This document shows, piece after piece, positions 27,137-34,568 of a DNA stretch of 64,000 nucleotides. Every line of letters begins with the position of its first letter. The first letter of the stretch is position 1. Source of the DNA: Saprospiraceae bacterium. Lineage in GTDB: Bacteria > Bacteroidota > Bacteroidia > Chitinophagales > Saprospiraceae. Both the position numbers and the translations under genes were made by a program. The stretch is from positions 248,001 to 312,000 of the forward strand of contig JADJOB010000001.1 of the NCBI GenBank assembly GCA_016714025.1. The letters are read 5' to 3'. The notes under the pieces are model-generated. The model made no database searches. It was given only the letters and a program-made list of their open reading frames with translations, and had not been told where the DNA came from.

Positions 27137-27405
27137 TTTTTGTTAGATTTAACAATTTTAATAATTGTATTAATTTCGCTATTAGACAATTTTAATAGAT
27201 AAATACCTTGATTAATATTTTGAAGACAAATCTTCCTATTTTCATTTAAGAAATCCGACTGTACTATTTGACCCGACAAATTTATAATTTGGCAAGAATA
27301 TATCTCCTTCGCTTTCAAATTGTTAATTTCGAAACAATCATAAATTGGATTCGGTTTTACAAATATAGGTTTTACATTGCTATTAATATAGCAATCATTT
27401 TTTTA
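27133..27405 (-). pseudogene. C-terminal T9SS sorting-domain remnant
   Basis: The reading frame covers only a type A T9SS sorting domain: KPIFVKPNPIYDCFEI, then YSCQIINLSGQIVQSDFL, NQGIYLLKLSN and the basic end IKIVKSNKN. Upstream in frame there is a stop within about 90 bp of the domain and no start codon before it, so the functional N-terminal part is missing. This is a truncated secreted-protein gene at the edge of the mobile-element remnant. Confidence 0.6.
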
Positions 27406-27424
27406 TCTTCTGAATAATTTTGTA

Positions 27425-27691
27425 TCATTTAGTGAAAGTAATTATAATTACCAAACTGTCAGTTGAAATTCTATTAAAATGAAAATTTTCAATTATTGAA
27501 GTATTAATTGGATTGAATAGAACACGCTTATTTTCCTTTTGATTCTCAAGCTGAACCATTTCTTCCCGCTTACGATTTTCGTAGCTGTGATTTGCACAGT
27601 TATCGGAACATAATGCAGTTACTGTTGGCTTTGCGATAAAATTCTCACCACAATACTGACAGGTCTTCTCCAGGCGAATATTACTACTCAT
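27425..27691 (-). CDS. truncated zinc-ribbon (excisionase-like) protein
   Basis: From the ATG at 27691 the product begins MSSNIRLEKTCQYCGENFIA, with a second Cys pair in ALCSDNCANHSYENRKREE. This is the four-cysteine zinc ribbon that precedes an excisionase-like HTH in small Bacteroidota mobile-element proteins. The HTH is absent: after residue ~60 the sequence (KRVLFNPINTSIIENF) is unrelated, so the gene looks 3'-truncated. The longer frame up to 27814 runs through repeats and is not used. Together with the integrase fragment it marks a decayed integrative element. Confidence 0.5.
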   Translation of the reverse strand: MSSNIRLEKTCQYCGENFIAKPTVTALCSDNCANHSYENRKREEMVQLENQKENKRVLFNPINTSIIENFHFNRISTDSLVIIITFTK

Positions 27692-27752
27692 TGTTGTAGT
27701 TCTTTGTAGCTTGATACAGCTGTATATAGCAGAATGTAGCTCAATGTAGCGT
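27692..27752. repeat. degenerate TGTAGC repeats upstream of the zinc-ribbon gene
   Basis: TGTAG or close variants recur about every 10-12 bp over some 60 bp (TGTAGT, TGTAGC, ATACAGC, TATAGC, TGTAGC, TGTAGC). They could be binding sites for the excisionase or integrase arm, but this is inference. Confidence 0.45.
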
Positions 27753-27773
27753 GATCTCCCATTTCTTGATTTT

Positions 27774-27790
27774 TTGTTGCCCGGCAACAA
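27774..27790. promoter_or_regulatory. palindrome TTGTTGCC-C-GGCAACAA with extra half-sites
   Basis: A perfect 8-bp inverted repeat around one base is followed by two more direct GGCAACAA half-sites (near 27807 and 27818). It lies between the zinc-ribbon gene and mnmE and resembles recombinase core or operator DNA. Confidence 0.45.
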
Positions 27791-27920
27791 TGAGTATACA
27801 AGTTTAGGCAACAAATTGGCAACAAAACTAAGTATAAAAGAGACAAACCAGGATGAGGAAGAGCAGATTTATTTTATATAGTGTTGAAAATCAAATGAAT
27901 AACAAACAAGAGAAAACGAA

Positions 27921-29297
27921 TTACTTTCCAATACAAAACTTGCCAAAAATGGTTCCCAAAATTTCATCGTTGGTAATCTCCCCACTGATTTCAGCTAAAT
28001 GATATAGCGCATGTCGAATGTATTGAGCCAGCAATTCACTTTGCAATCCGGATTGCATGCCATGAATGGCTGCTTCAATCTGTTGAATGGATTTTTGAAG
28101 TGCATCCTGGTGTCTTGCATTTATTGCAATGCTGTCATCTTGAATTTTCGAATCTCCTAAAACCAATTGATACAATTGGGTTTTGATGTATTCTAAATTC
28201 ATTTTGTTTTTTGCCGAACAGGGTATGATTTGATTCTTGCTCAGGAATTGATTTACATAGTGCTCATAATCTACTCCGGGATTCAAATCCATTTTATTTG
28301 CAATCACTAAAAGCTGTTGCCCTGCTTGTTTTAATTTTTCAAGATCTTCCCAGAGTTGTTCTTTACTGGTTTCGATTACGTCAAATACATAAACCAAAAC
28401 ACTGGATTCTTTTATCTTTTCCAAACTTCGCTCAACACCCATCTTTTCAATCTGATCTTGTGCTTCACGAAGTCCGGCTGTATCTATCAATCGAAATAAA
28501 ATTCCATTGATATTGAGTGGTTCTTCAATCGTATCTCTGGTTGTTCCTGCAATTTCTGATACGATGGCGCGCTCTTCTTGCAATAAGGCATTCAGTAAAG
28601 TTGATTTCCCTGCATTGGGTCGACCAGCTATTACAGTTTTAACACCTTGCTTTACCGCATTGCCTAAATTAAAACTGGCGTACAATTTTAAAATATGATC
28701 TTGCACTTTTATTAATAAAGATTCCAGGTTTTTACGATCGGCAAACTCAACATCCTCTTCTGAAAAATCCAATTCCAATTCCAACAAACTGATAAAATGC
28801 AAGAGCTCTGATCGCAATTCCTGAATTTCATTTTTGATTCCACCTTTTAATTGACTGATAGCCAATTGTTGTGCAGCTTGGGTTTCTGATGCAATTAAAT
28901 CTGCAACGGCTTCTGCCTGGGATAAATCCATTTTTCCATTTAAAAATGCACGCATAGTAAATTCTCCGGCTTTTGCAGGCACAGCTCCCGCAACCAATAT
29001 GCTATTTAAAACGGATTGGAGGATGTAAGTCGAACCATGACAAGAAATTTCAACCAGGTCTTCGCCTGTATAAGAATGGGGGGATCTAAACAACGTCACC
29101 AGGACCTCGTCCAAAACCTGCCCGCTTGCATCTGTAATTTTACCAAAATGAACCGTATTTGCTGCTACCTTCAACAGATCCTTTCCTTTAAATAGCCGGG
29201 AAACCAATAAAATACTGTCCGACCCGGAAACCCGAATCAATCCAATGGCTCCCGTTCCCGGAGCAGTAGCTATTGCGGCTATGGTAGTTTTTTGCAA
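27921..29297 (-). CDS. mnmE: tRNA modification GTPase MnmE (TrmE)
   Basis: The 458-residue protein has the N-terminal tetrahydrofolate-binding domain (TIAAIATAPGTGAIGLIRVSG), the central helical region, a G domain with P-loop GRPNAGKSTLL near 222-232, DTAGLR and NKMD, and the C-terminal CxGK end (FCIGK, C455). With MnmG it installs the cmnm5/nm5 group at wobble U34 of several tRNAs. Length and motifs are normal. It is transcribed alone; its promoter region is shared with the long palindromic element at 29356-29535. Confidence 0.97.
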   Translation of the reverse strand: MQKTTIAAIATAPGTGAIGLIRVSGSDSILLVSRLFKGKDLLKVAANTVHFGKITDASGQVLDEVLVTLFRSPHSYTGEDLVEISCHGSTYILQSVLNSILVAGAVPAKAGEFTMRAFLNGKMDLSQAEAVADLIASETQAAQQLAISQLKGGIKNEIQELRSELLHFISLLELELDFSEEDVEFADRKNLESLLIKVQDHILKLYASFNLGNAVKQGVKTVIAGRPNAGKSTLLNALLQEERAIVSEIAGTTRDTIEEPLNINGILFRLIDTAGLREAQDQIEKMGVERSLEKIKESSVLVYVFDVIETSKEQLWEDLEKLKQAGQQLLVIANKMDLNPGVDYEHYVNQFLSKNQIIPCSAKNKMNLEYIKTQLYQLVLGDSKIQDDSIAINARHQDALQKSIQQIEAAIHGMQSGLQSELLAQYIRHALYHLAEISGEITNDEILGTIFGKFCIGK

Positions 29298-29355
29298 GGG
29301 TGGAATTTATTAGCGCAAAACTATGTTTATTGTATTGGATTGTCTTTTCATCCTA

Positions 29356-29535
29356 AACCCAAATTTTTCAGTTAACTTTCTATTACGAGCCAAAATTCCT
29401 TCAAAATCAAGCACTTACTCATATTTTTATCCTCAACATAATAATGACTATGCCTGCAGTAAAAATATTCCGTGAGCACTTGATTTTATTGGCCTTTTGA
29501 CTCTCACTACGAAACTTAACTGAAAAATTTGGGTT
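29356..29535. repeat. ~180-bp imperfect palindromic element with 20-bp perfect terminal inverted repeats
   Basis: AACCCAAATTTTTCAGTTAA at 29356-29375 is repeated exactly, inverted, at 29516-29535. The similarity continues inward: TTTC, CAAAA, AAAATCAAG and TATTTTTA occur in the same order in both arms, so the arms span about 29356-29429 and 29460-29535 around a 30-bp centre. This is the form of a MITE or a decayed transposon-derived hairpin. No clear target-site duplication is seen. It fills most of the gap between mnmE and the + strand gene. Confidence 0.7.
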
Positions 29536-29568
29536 AAAAATAATTATTTTCGCGAAAAAGCAGCTTAT

Positions 29569-30015
29569 ATGGCAACTATGGACGTACTTAAAGAGACAGG
29601 TAAAAAATGGTGGAAATGGACGAAACGGATTATACTGCTCCTGTTACTCATTGGATTGGCTTTCTTACTGTTTATTTTATTTGCAAATTATAGCGAAGGA
29701 TCGCGTACAGGATTTGTCACCAAAATAAGTCACAAAGGCTTTGTATTCAAAACATATGAAGGTGAATTAAATTTTGGCTTTTTCTCCGGTTCGGCAAACA
29801 ATGGAAAACCTGCTGACAATGTCTGGTATTTTTCAGTGATTAATTCCGAGGTGGCGCGTCAGGTCGAGGAAGCTTCAAAAGCTGGAAGCAAAGTGACTTT
29901 ACACTATAAAGAGAAATATCTTAAAATTGCATTTCGGGGAGAAACTACCTATCTGGTTTATAAAGTAGAACCTGAATTTGTATCAAAACCCGCAGCCCCA
30001 ATTCAAAACCAATGA
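29569..30015 (+). CDS. single-pass membrane hypothetical protein
   Basis: The 148-residue protein has a basic N-terminus, one membrane helix (about residues 20-42, IILLLLLIGLAFLLFILFA), and a soluble beta-rich domain. It matches a conserved Bacteroidota protein that is often mislabelled '6-phosphogluconate dehydrogenase'; nothing here looks like that enzyme. The function is unknown. TATTTTCG at 29545-29552 is a near -7 box, close to the right arm of the palindromic element. Its end overlaps the convergent feoB stop region by 13 bp. Confidence 0.65.
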   Translation: MATMDVLKETGKKWWKWTKRIILLLLLIGLAFLLFILFANYSEGSRTGFVTKISHKGFVFKTYEGELNFGFFSGSANNGKPADNVWYFSVINSEVARQVEEASKAGSKVTLHYKEKYLKIAFRGETTYLVYKVEPEFVSKPAAPIQNQ

Positions 30016-32087
30016 TAGGCTGTCCAGGATGCGAGATAAGCCAGTAATCCCATATAAATAAATTGGAAGATGGGCCAACGCTTTGTGCGCGTTTCTTTCC
30101 ACATGACTGCAAACGTACTCATGCATTGCATTGCAAATGCATAAAACAAGATCAGGGAAATGGACGTCCGCCTGTCAAAAAATGGACTACCGTCTGCTCG
30201 TTTTTCCAATGCCATCCGATCTCTTAATAAAATTTCATCATCGTTGGAACCTAAACTGTAAATGGTAGACATCGTTCCCACAAAAACTTCGCGCGCTGCA
30301 AATGAAGTTAATAATGCAATGGAAATTTTCCAGTCAAATCCTAATGGTTCAACAACGGGTTCAATAAAACGTCCTGCTTTTCCTGCAAACGAATGTTCTA
30401 ATTTCCTGGCTTCTATCTCCGATAAGGTTGCTAAAGAATCTCTGCCCAATGCATTGGATTCCATTCGAACGGTTTGCTCTACTTGTTCCAATTCTCCTTT
30501 CCACGAAAAACTAGACATAAACCATAAGATCACACTGATCAATAAAATAATTTTTCCAGCCTCAAATACAAAGCTCTTAACTTTCTCATAGACCACCATC
30601 AATACCTGTCGCATTTGAGGCAATCGGTAATCAGGCAATTGCATAGCCAACACACTGAGTTCATCTGACTTTACAAAATAGCGTATTACCAATGCCGTTA
30701 ATAAAGCCATTACAATTCCCAAAGAGTACAAAGCCATAAATGCAACTCCCTGACTATTGAAAATACCCATCACTTCTTTATAGGGAACAATGAATCCAAT
30801 TAAAGCCGTGTATACCGGAATTCTTGCCGAACAAGGAATCAATGGAATCACAAACATCGTTACCAAACGATCCCGTTGATTGTTGATGCTGCGCGTTGAC
30901 ATGATTGCAGGAATCGCACAAGCACCCCCACTGATGAGACCAACCACCGATCTGCCATTTAATCCTACTTTCTTTAACAGATGATCAAATAAATAAACCA
31001 CCCGGGCCATATAGCCCAACTCCTCCATCCAACTGATTAGAAAAAATAAAATCGCAATCTGTGGAATAAAAACCATGACTCCACTTAAGCCGGGGATGAG
31101 TCCTTTGACAATTAATTGAGCAAACAATCCATCTCCCATCAATTCTCCCAAACTTCCTTGCAAGGAAGCGAAAGCAGATTCAATCCAATCCATAGGATAA
31201 CTGGCCCAGGAAAAGATTGCCTGAAAAATAAAAAACATGATTACAGTGAAAATCGTAACTCCTAACAACGGTTGCGTTAATACCGAATCAATCTTATTGG
31301 TATTTTCTTTAGATCGGTTGCTTCTGTCAAATTGAACTAAAGAAACCCATTCATCTATTAAAACATAACGTTGCAGCGTTTCCTCAATTTGCAGTTTTAA
31401 TGAATGTTCTTTTCCAAAATAATTGTTGATTCTGGACGATTGAATTTTTTGACCGTAATGTTTCCACAATAAATTATTGTAATCATTTTTAAATAAGGGA
31501 TTCGGTTCAAATTTTTCAAGCTCATGTTCCGGAATTGTATAACTACTTTTATTCGAAATAAAAATATGAGCAAACTGAATGATACTTTGAATACGTTCTT
31601 TTAGTGTATCCAGATTCAAATGTGATTTTGAACTAACCGGAATGATGGGACATTTTAATTTTTGTTCTAATAGCAAAGTCCATTTTTCGATTAGGTCCGG
31701 TTCAGCTAAATCACAATTACTCAAACATACAATTACGGGAAATTCTAAATCTAAAATTTGAGTCAGCAACAGCAACTGTTTATCCAACAATAAGATATCC
31801 GCTATATAAATAATTGCATCCGGATGATTTTGGTCATTTATATCAATCAAAGCTTTGGTCAATACAAACTCATCGTAGGTATTGGAATGCAAACTATAGG
31901 CACCTGGAAAATCAATTAATTCAATTACAGATCCGTCAGGAGCATTAAATTTTCCGGATTTGGAATCCACCGTAACACCTGGATAGTTCCCAACTTTTTG
32001 TTTCAGACCGGTAAGCAGATTAAAAATGCTCGTCTTGCCGCTGTTTGGATTTCCTACTAAACCAACTTTATACAATTGCCCCTGCAT
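30003..32087 (-). CDS. feoB: ferrous iron transporter FeoB
   Basis: The 694-residue inner-membrane protein has a cytoplasmic G-protein domain at the N-terminus: G1 GNPNSGKTSIFNLLTG (about 11-26), the switch region with PGVTVD, G3 DFPGAY, and G4-like LSNCD. It is followed by a helical GDI-like region and about ten membrane segments with two Gate regions (first near GACAIPAIMSTR, second near CSARIPVYTAL). It imports Fe2+, chiefly under low-oxygen conditions. It overlaps feoA by 20 bp, so the two are translationally coupled. Confidence 0.97.
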   Translation of the reverse strand: MQGQLYKVGLVGNPNSGKTSIFNLLTGLKQKVGNYPGVTVDSKSGKFNAPDGSVIELIDFPGAYSLHSNTYDEFVLTKALIDINDQNHPDAIIYIADILLLDKQLLLLTQILDLEFPVIVCLSNCDLAEPDLIEKWTLLLEQKLKCPIIPVSSKSHLNLDTLKERIQSIIQFAHIFISNKSSYTIPEHELEKFEPNPLFKNDYNNLLWKHYGQKIQSSRINNYFGKEHSLKLQIEETLQRYVLIDEWVSLVQFDRSNRSKENTNKIDSVLTQPLLGVTIFTVIMFFIFQAIFSWASYPMDWIESAFASLQGSLGELMGDGLFAQLIVKGLIPGLSGVMVFIPQIAILFFLISWMEELGYMARVVYLFDHLLKKVGLNGRSVVGLISGGACAIPAIMSTRSINNQRDRLVTMFVIPLIPCSARIPVYTALIGFIVPYKEVMGIFNSQGVAFMALYSLGIVMALLTALVIRYFVKSDELSVLAMQLPDYRLPQMRQVLMVVYEKVKSFVFEAGKIILLISVILWFMSSFSWKGELEQVEQTVRMESNALGRDSLATLSEIEARKLEHSFAGKAGRFIEPVVEPLGFDWKISIALLTSFAAREVFVGTMSTIYSLGSNDDEILLRDRMALEKRADGSPFFDRRTSISLILFYAFAMQCMSTFAVMWKETRTKRWPIFQFIYMGLLAYLASWTAYHWF

Positions 32088-32298
32088 CTGGTATTTGTTT
32101 TAATTCCAATCCAAACAATTCATCCTCGCGCAATGCAAAACGGCAACAATCGACCTCTACGTAAAAGGCACCTCCTAAGAGCGCTTTTCGTTTGATTTCC
32201 AATTCCTTTCCAGGATAGATTCCCAGGGCAATCAAGCGAGCTGCTAAAAAGGGATCTTTAAATCCAAGAATGAGGAATTTACCTTTGGGATAGAGCAT
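32068..32298 (-). CDS. feoA: ferrous iron transport accessory protein FeoA
   Basis: The ~76-residue SH3-like protein (KGKFLILGF, then LIALGIYPGKELEIKRK and DCCRFALREDELFGLEL) is FeoA, which interacts with FeoB. The open frame runs to a TTG at 32310, but that codon lies in the promoter box. The ATG at 32298 gives the normal start MLYPKGKF and is used. It is followed immediately by feoB. Confidence 0.93.
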   Translation of the reverse strand: MLYPKGKFLILGFKDPFLAARLIALGIYPGKELEIKRKALLGGAFYVEVDCCRFALREDELFGLELKQIPDAGAIV

Positions 32299-32307
32299 AG
32301 TAGTTTG

Positions 32308-32315
32308 CAAAAGTA
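32308..32315 (-). promoter_or_regulatory. -7 promoter box of feoAB (minus strand TACTTTTG)
   Basis: On the minus strand TACTTTTG is a full match to TAnnTTTG and ends 9 bp before the feoA ATG. The mRNA leader would be very short. Confidence 0.55.
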
Positions 32316-32357
32316 ATGTCTGGGAGCCAAGGCTTAATTAAAATTTATATACTGCAC

Positions 32358-32380
32358 TATATGTACTATTTATACATATA
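32358..32380. promoter_or_regulatory. inverted repeat upstream of feoAB, possible iron-regulator operator
   Basis: TATATGTA-CTATTTA-TACATATA is a perfect 8-bp inverted repeat with a 7-bp spacer, 60 bp upstream of the feoA start and 99 bp from the divergent sigma gene. It does not match the classic Fur box; a DtxR/Fur-family or other regulator is possible. Confidence 0.4.
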
Positions 32381-32478
32381 ATATTATTTAATATAAAATA
32401 GAACCAACATTTTAATCTCATTTTCGAATTTAAAGCAGCAAATTGCCTTTAAATACGTTGTATAGAGAGTAGGTTCTT

Positions 32479-33027
32479 ATGAATATAGCAATACCCATAA
32501 ATCCATCTGAACAGGAGCTCATCCTGGCTTGCATCGATCGGCAATCCTGGGCTCAACAGCGGATTTATGAGGAAAACTATCGTTTGATGATGACTGTGTG
32601 TATGCGGTATTCAAATAGCTCAGATGATGCATTTGATATTTTACATGAAGGATTTTTGAAAGTTTTTACTAACATTCGCTCTTACGAACCAGGAACTTTA
32701 TTGCAAGCCTGGATCCGAAGAATTATGGTAAATACTGCGATTGATTTTTACAGAAAAGAAACTCGTCGCACAACGACCGATTTGGATGAAGCCCGTACCT
32801 TGGCTTATTCACATACACATCCGGTGGACTCCATGGCAGCAGAAGAAGTGATGAAGGCCGTTCAAAAACTTCCTCCAATGTATCGATCGGTATTCAACAT
32901 GTTTGTCATCGAAGGATATTCACATAGAGAAATTGCAGAAACACTAAATATAACAGAAAGCACGTCCAGATCTAATCTGGTGAAAGCACGCACTAAATTA
33001 AAGGAATTATTACATGGCAAAATCTGA
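32479..33027 (+). CDS. ECF-family RNA polymerase sigma factor
   Basis: The 182-residue protein has sigma region 2 (RIYEENYRLMMTVCMRYSN, DILHEGFLKVFTNI) and region 4 (LPPMYRSVFNMFVIEGYSH, then REIAETLNI). The length and layout are those of sigma-70 family ECF factors. It overlaps the following membrane-anchored protein by 14 bp, which places that protein as the probable anti-sigma or signal partner. Confidence 0.92.
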   Translation: MNIAIPINPSEQELILACIDRQSWAQQRIYEENYRLMMTVCMRYSNSSDDAFDILHEGFLKVFTNIRSYEPGTLLQAWIRRIMVNTAIDFYRKETRRTTTDLDEARTLAYSHTHPVDSMAAEEVMKAVQKLPPMYRSVFNMFVIEGYSHREIAETLNITESTSRSNLVKARTKLKELLHGKI

Positions 33028-34561
33028 AAAAGCTTTTGATCAAAATATAAAAGACATTCTGGAATCCTATTCCACGAATACGCCACCGGATTGGGGTTTT
33101 ATGCAACAGAAAATGGATGCAGCAGATAGCGATTTAGAATTTGATCAAAAAATTAAACAGAGCTTCCAAAATTTGGAATTGGATTCTGAACAAATTAACT
33201 GGCAACATTTTGTAGCTAAGAAAAACAGGATGCTTGAACGAAGACGTCATATCATCCGGGCTCGTATGATTGAATCGCTTTTGTTTTTATTGTTACTGTG
33301 GACTTTGGATAATATTGGCCTTACCAATATTTTACCAATAAAAGAAAAACCAGCTGAATTAGTCGCCCCTATAGCTCAAAACAAAACAGAATCAATTCAA
33401 ACAAATTCAGAATTGAATGCTGGGAACGAACATTTTTCTACTACCGCAAAGAGCAGTTCAAAAGTAAATAACTCAACTGCACTCCTACAAAGCAGAGATG
33501 CCAATCAATCAAAAGGTTTAATCCCAATTGCTGGTCGAAAAAAACAACAGACAAATCAAGTTCCTTCTAACAATACGCTTCCTGTATCCAATCCTTCAGT
33601 GAGTGCTTCAGCGAGTGCTTCTGGTAGTGTAAAGGAATCAATAGAATACAATCAAACTTCGAGTGCAAGTTCTTTAGAGAGCAATCAGGAAGTTGCTGCA
33701 ATTGCATTACAAAACCCAGTTGCAATTCTGGAAAATTTAGAATATCTGCCTGTACTTCAAGCCGGCTTACCCCAAAACATGGATGCAATCGTATTAACAG
33801 ATTTGCCTGAAGTGCTGAATGCATTACCAAATAAAATAATTCCAGTCGCATTAAAATCGACCTGGCTTATGATGCATACAGGGCTTATGTTAAATACCAT
33901 TCAATCCCCTTCTTTCCTGGATTTTGGAAAAACCTACCAACACCAATTGCGTCCAGGAATTCAGACAGCCCTGAGTTTTGGTGTGGAAGCAAAAAAATGG
34001 ATGATAGAAAGCGGACTTATTTACAGCCATTTGTCCTACCAACCCAATATGTCTGAAACCTTGGGCAGCTTTGAAAACGGTTATTATAAAATCAGATTTG
34101 ATAAAATTCAATCCCACATTCTTTCGATTCCGGTATTGCTACACAGACAAGTTGTGCAGCGCAACCATTGGAGTGTGAGTGCAAAACTTGGCTTGTCCAT
34201 CAGCGCTGCATTAAAAAATTATTTTACACTAGACACCATTACAAACTTATCCGGTACAGTCCATCAGGGAATTGCTTATGGGACTAAAGATAATTCAGTG
34301 CTCAGTACCCGTGTGCGCAATGATTCCAATCAAGGTTTATTGGATGGCGGAACATTCGGAGTGAATTCATTTGCCAATGTAGTTACAGGCATTCGGGTGA
34401 ATCATCAATTGAATTCAAAACTAAATCTCTATTCTGAAATTGAATTAAATGCCATGTTGGGCCCTAAAAAAATTGGAGACACCCCAAATGGTTTTGGCCC
34501 GAATTCAGACCGGATCATTGCCACTAATTTTAATATTGGATTGGCTTTTAAATTGAAATAA
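33014..34561 (+). CDS. membrane-anchored protein with cytoplasmic N-terminus and C-terminal beta-barrel-like domain
   Basis: A cytoplasmic part (1-85) contains two related segments, FDQNIKDIL...W and FDQKIKQSF...W. One membrane helix (about 86-104, IESLLFLLLLWTLDNIGL) follows, then a Ser/Asn-rich linker to about 230. A C-terminal domain of about 230 residues shows alternating strands typical of PorT-like outer-membrane barrels and ends NIGLAFKLK. The gene overlaps the sigma factor gene, so an anti-sigma role for the N-terminus is likely but unproven. The combination of inner-membrane helix and barrel is unusual. Confidence 0.6.
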   Translation: MAKSEKAFDQNIKDILESYSTNTPPDWGFMQQKMDAADSDLEFDQKIKQSFQNLELDSEQINWQHFVAKKNRMLERRRHIIRARMIESLLFLLLLWTLDNIGLTNILPIKEKPAELVAPIAQNKTESIQTNSELNAGNEHFSTTAKSSSKVNNSTALLQSRDANQSKGLIPIAGRKKQQTNQVPSNNTLPVSNPSVSASASASGSVKESIEYNQTSSASSLESNQEVAAIALQNPVAILENLEYLPVLQAGLPQNMDAIVLTDLPEVLNALPNKIIPVALKSTWLMMHTGLMLNTIQSPSFLDFGKTYQHQLRPGIQTALSFGVEAKKWMIESGLIYSHLSYQPNMSETLGSFENGYYKIRFDKIQSHILSIPVLLHRQVVQRNHWSVSAKLGLSISAALKNYFTLDTITNLSGTVHQGIAYGTKDNSVLSTRVRNDSNQGLLDGGTFGVNSFANVVTGIRVNHQLNSKLNLYSEIELNAMLGPKKIGDTPNGFGPNSDRIIATNFNIGLAFKLK

Positions 34562-34568
34562 GCAAAAA

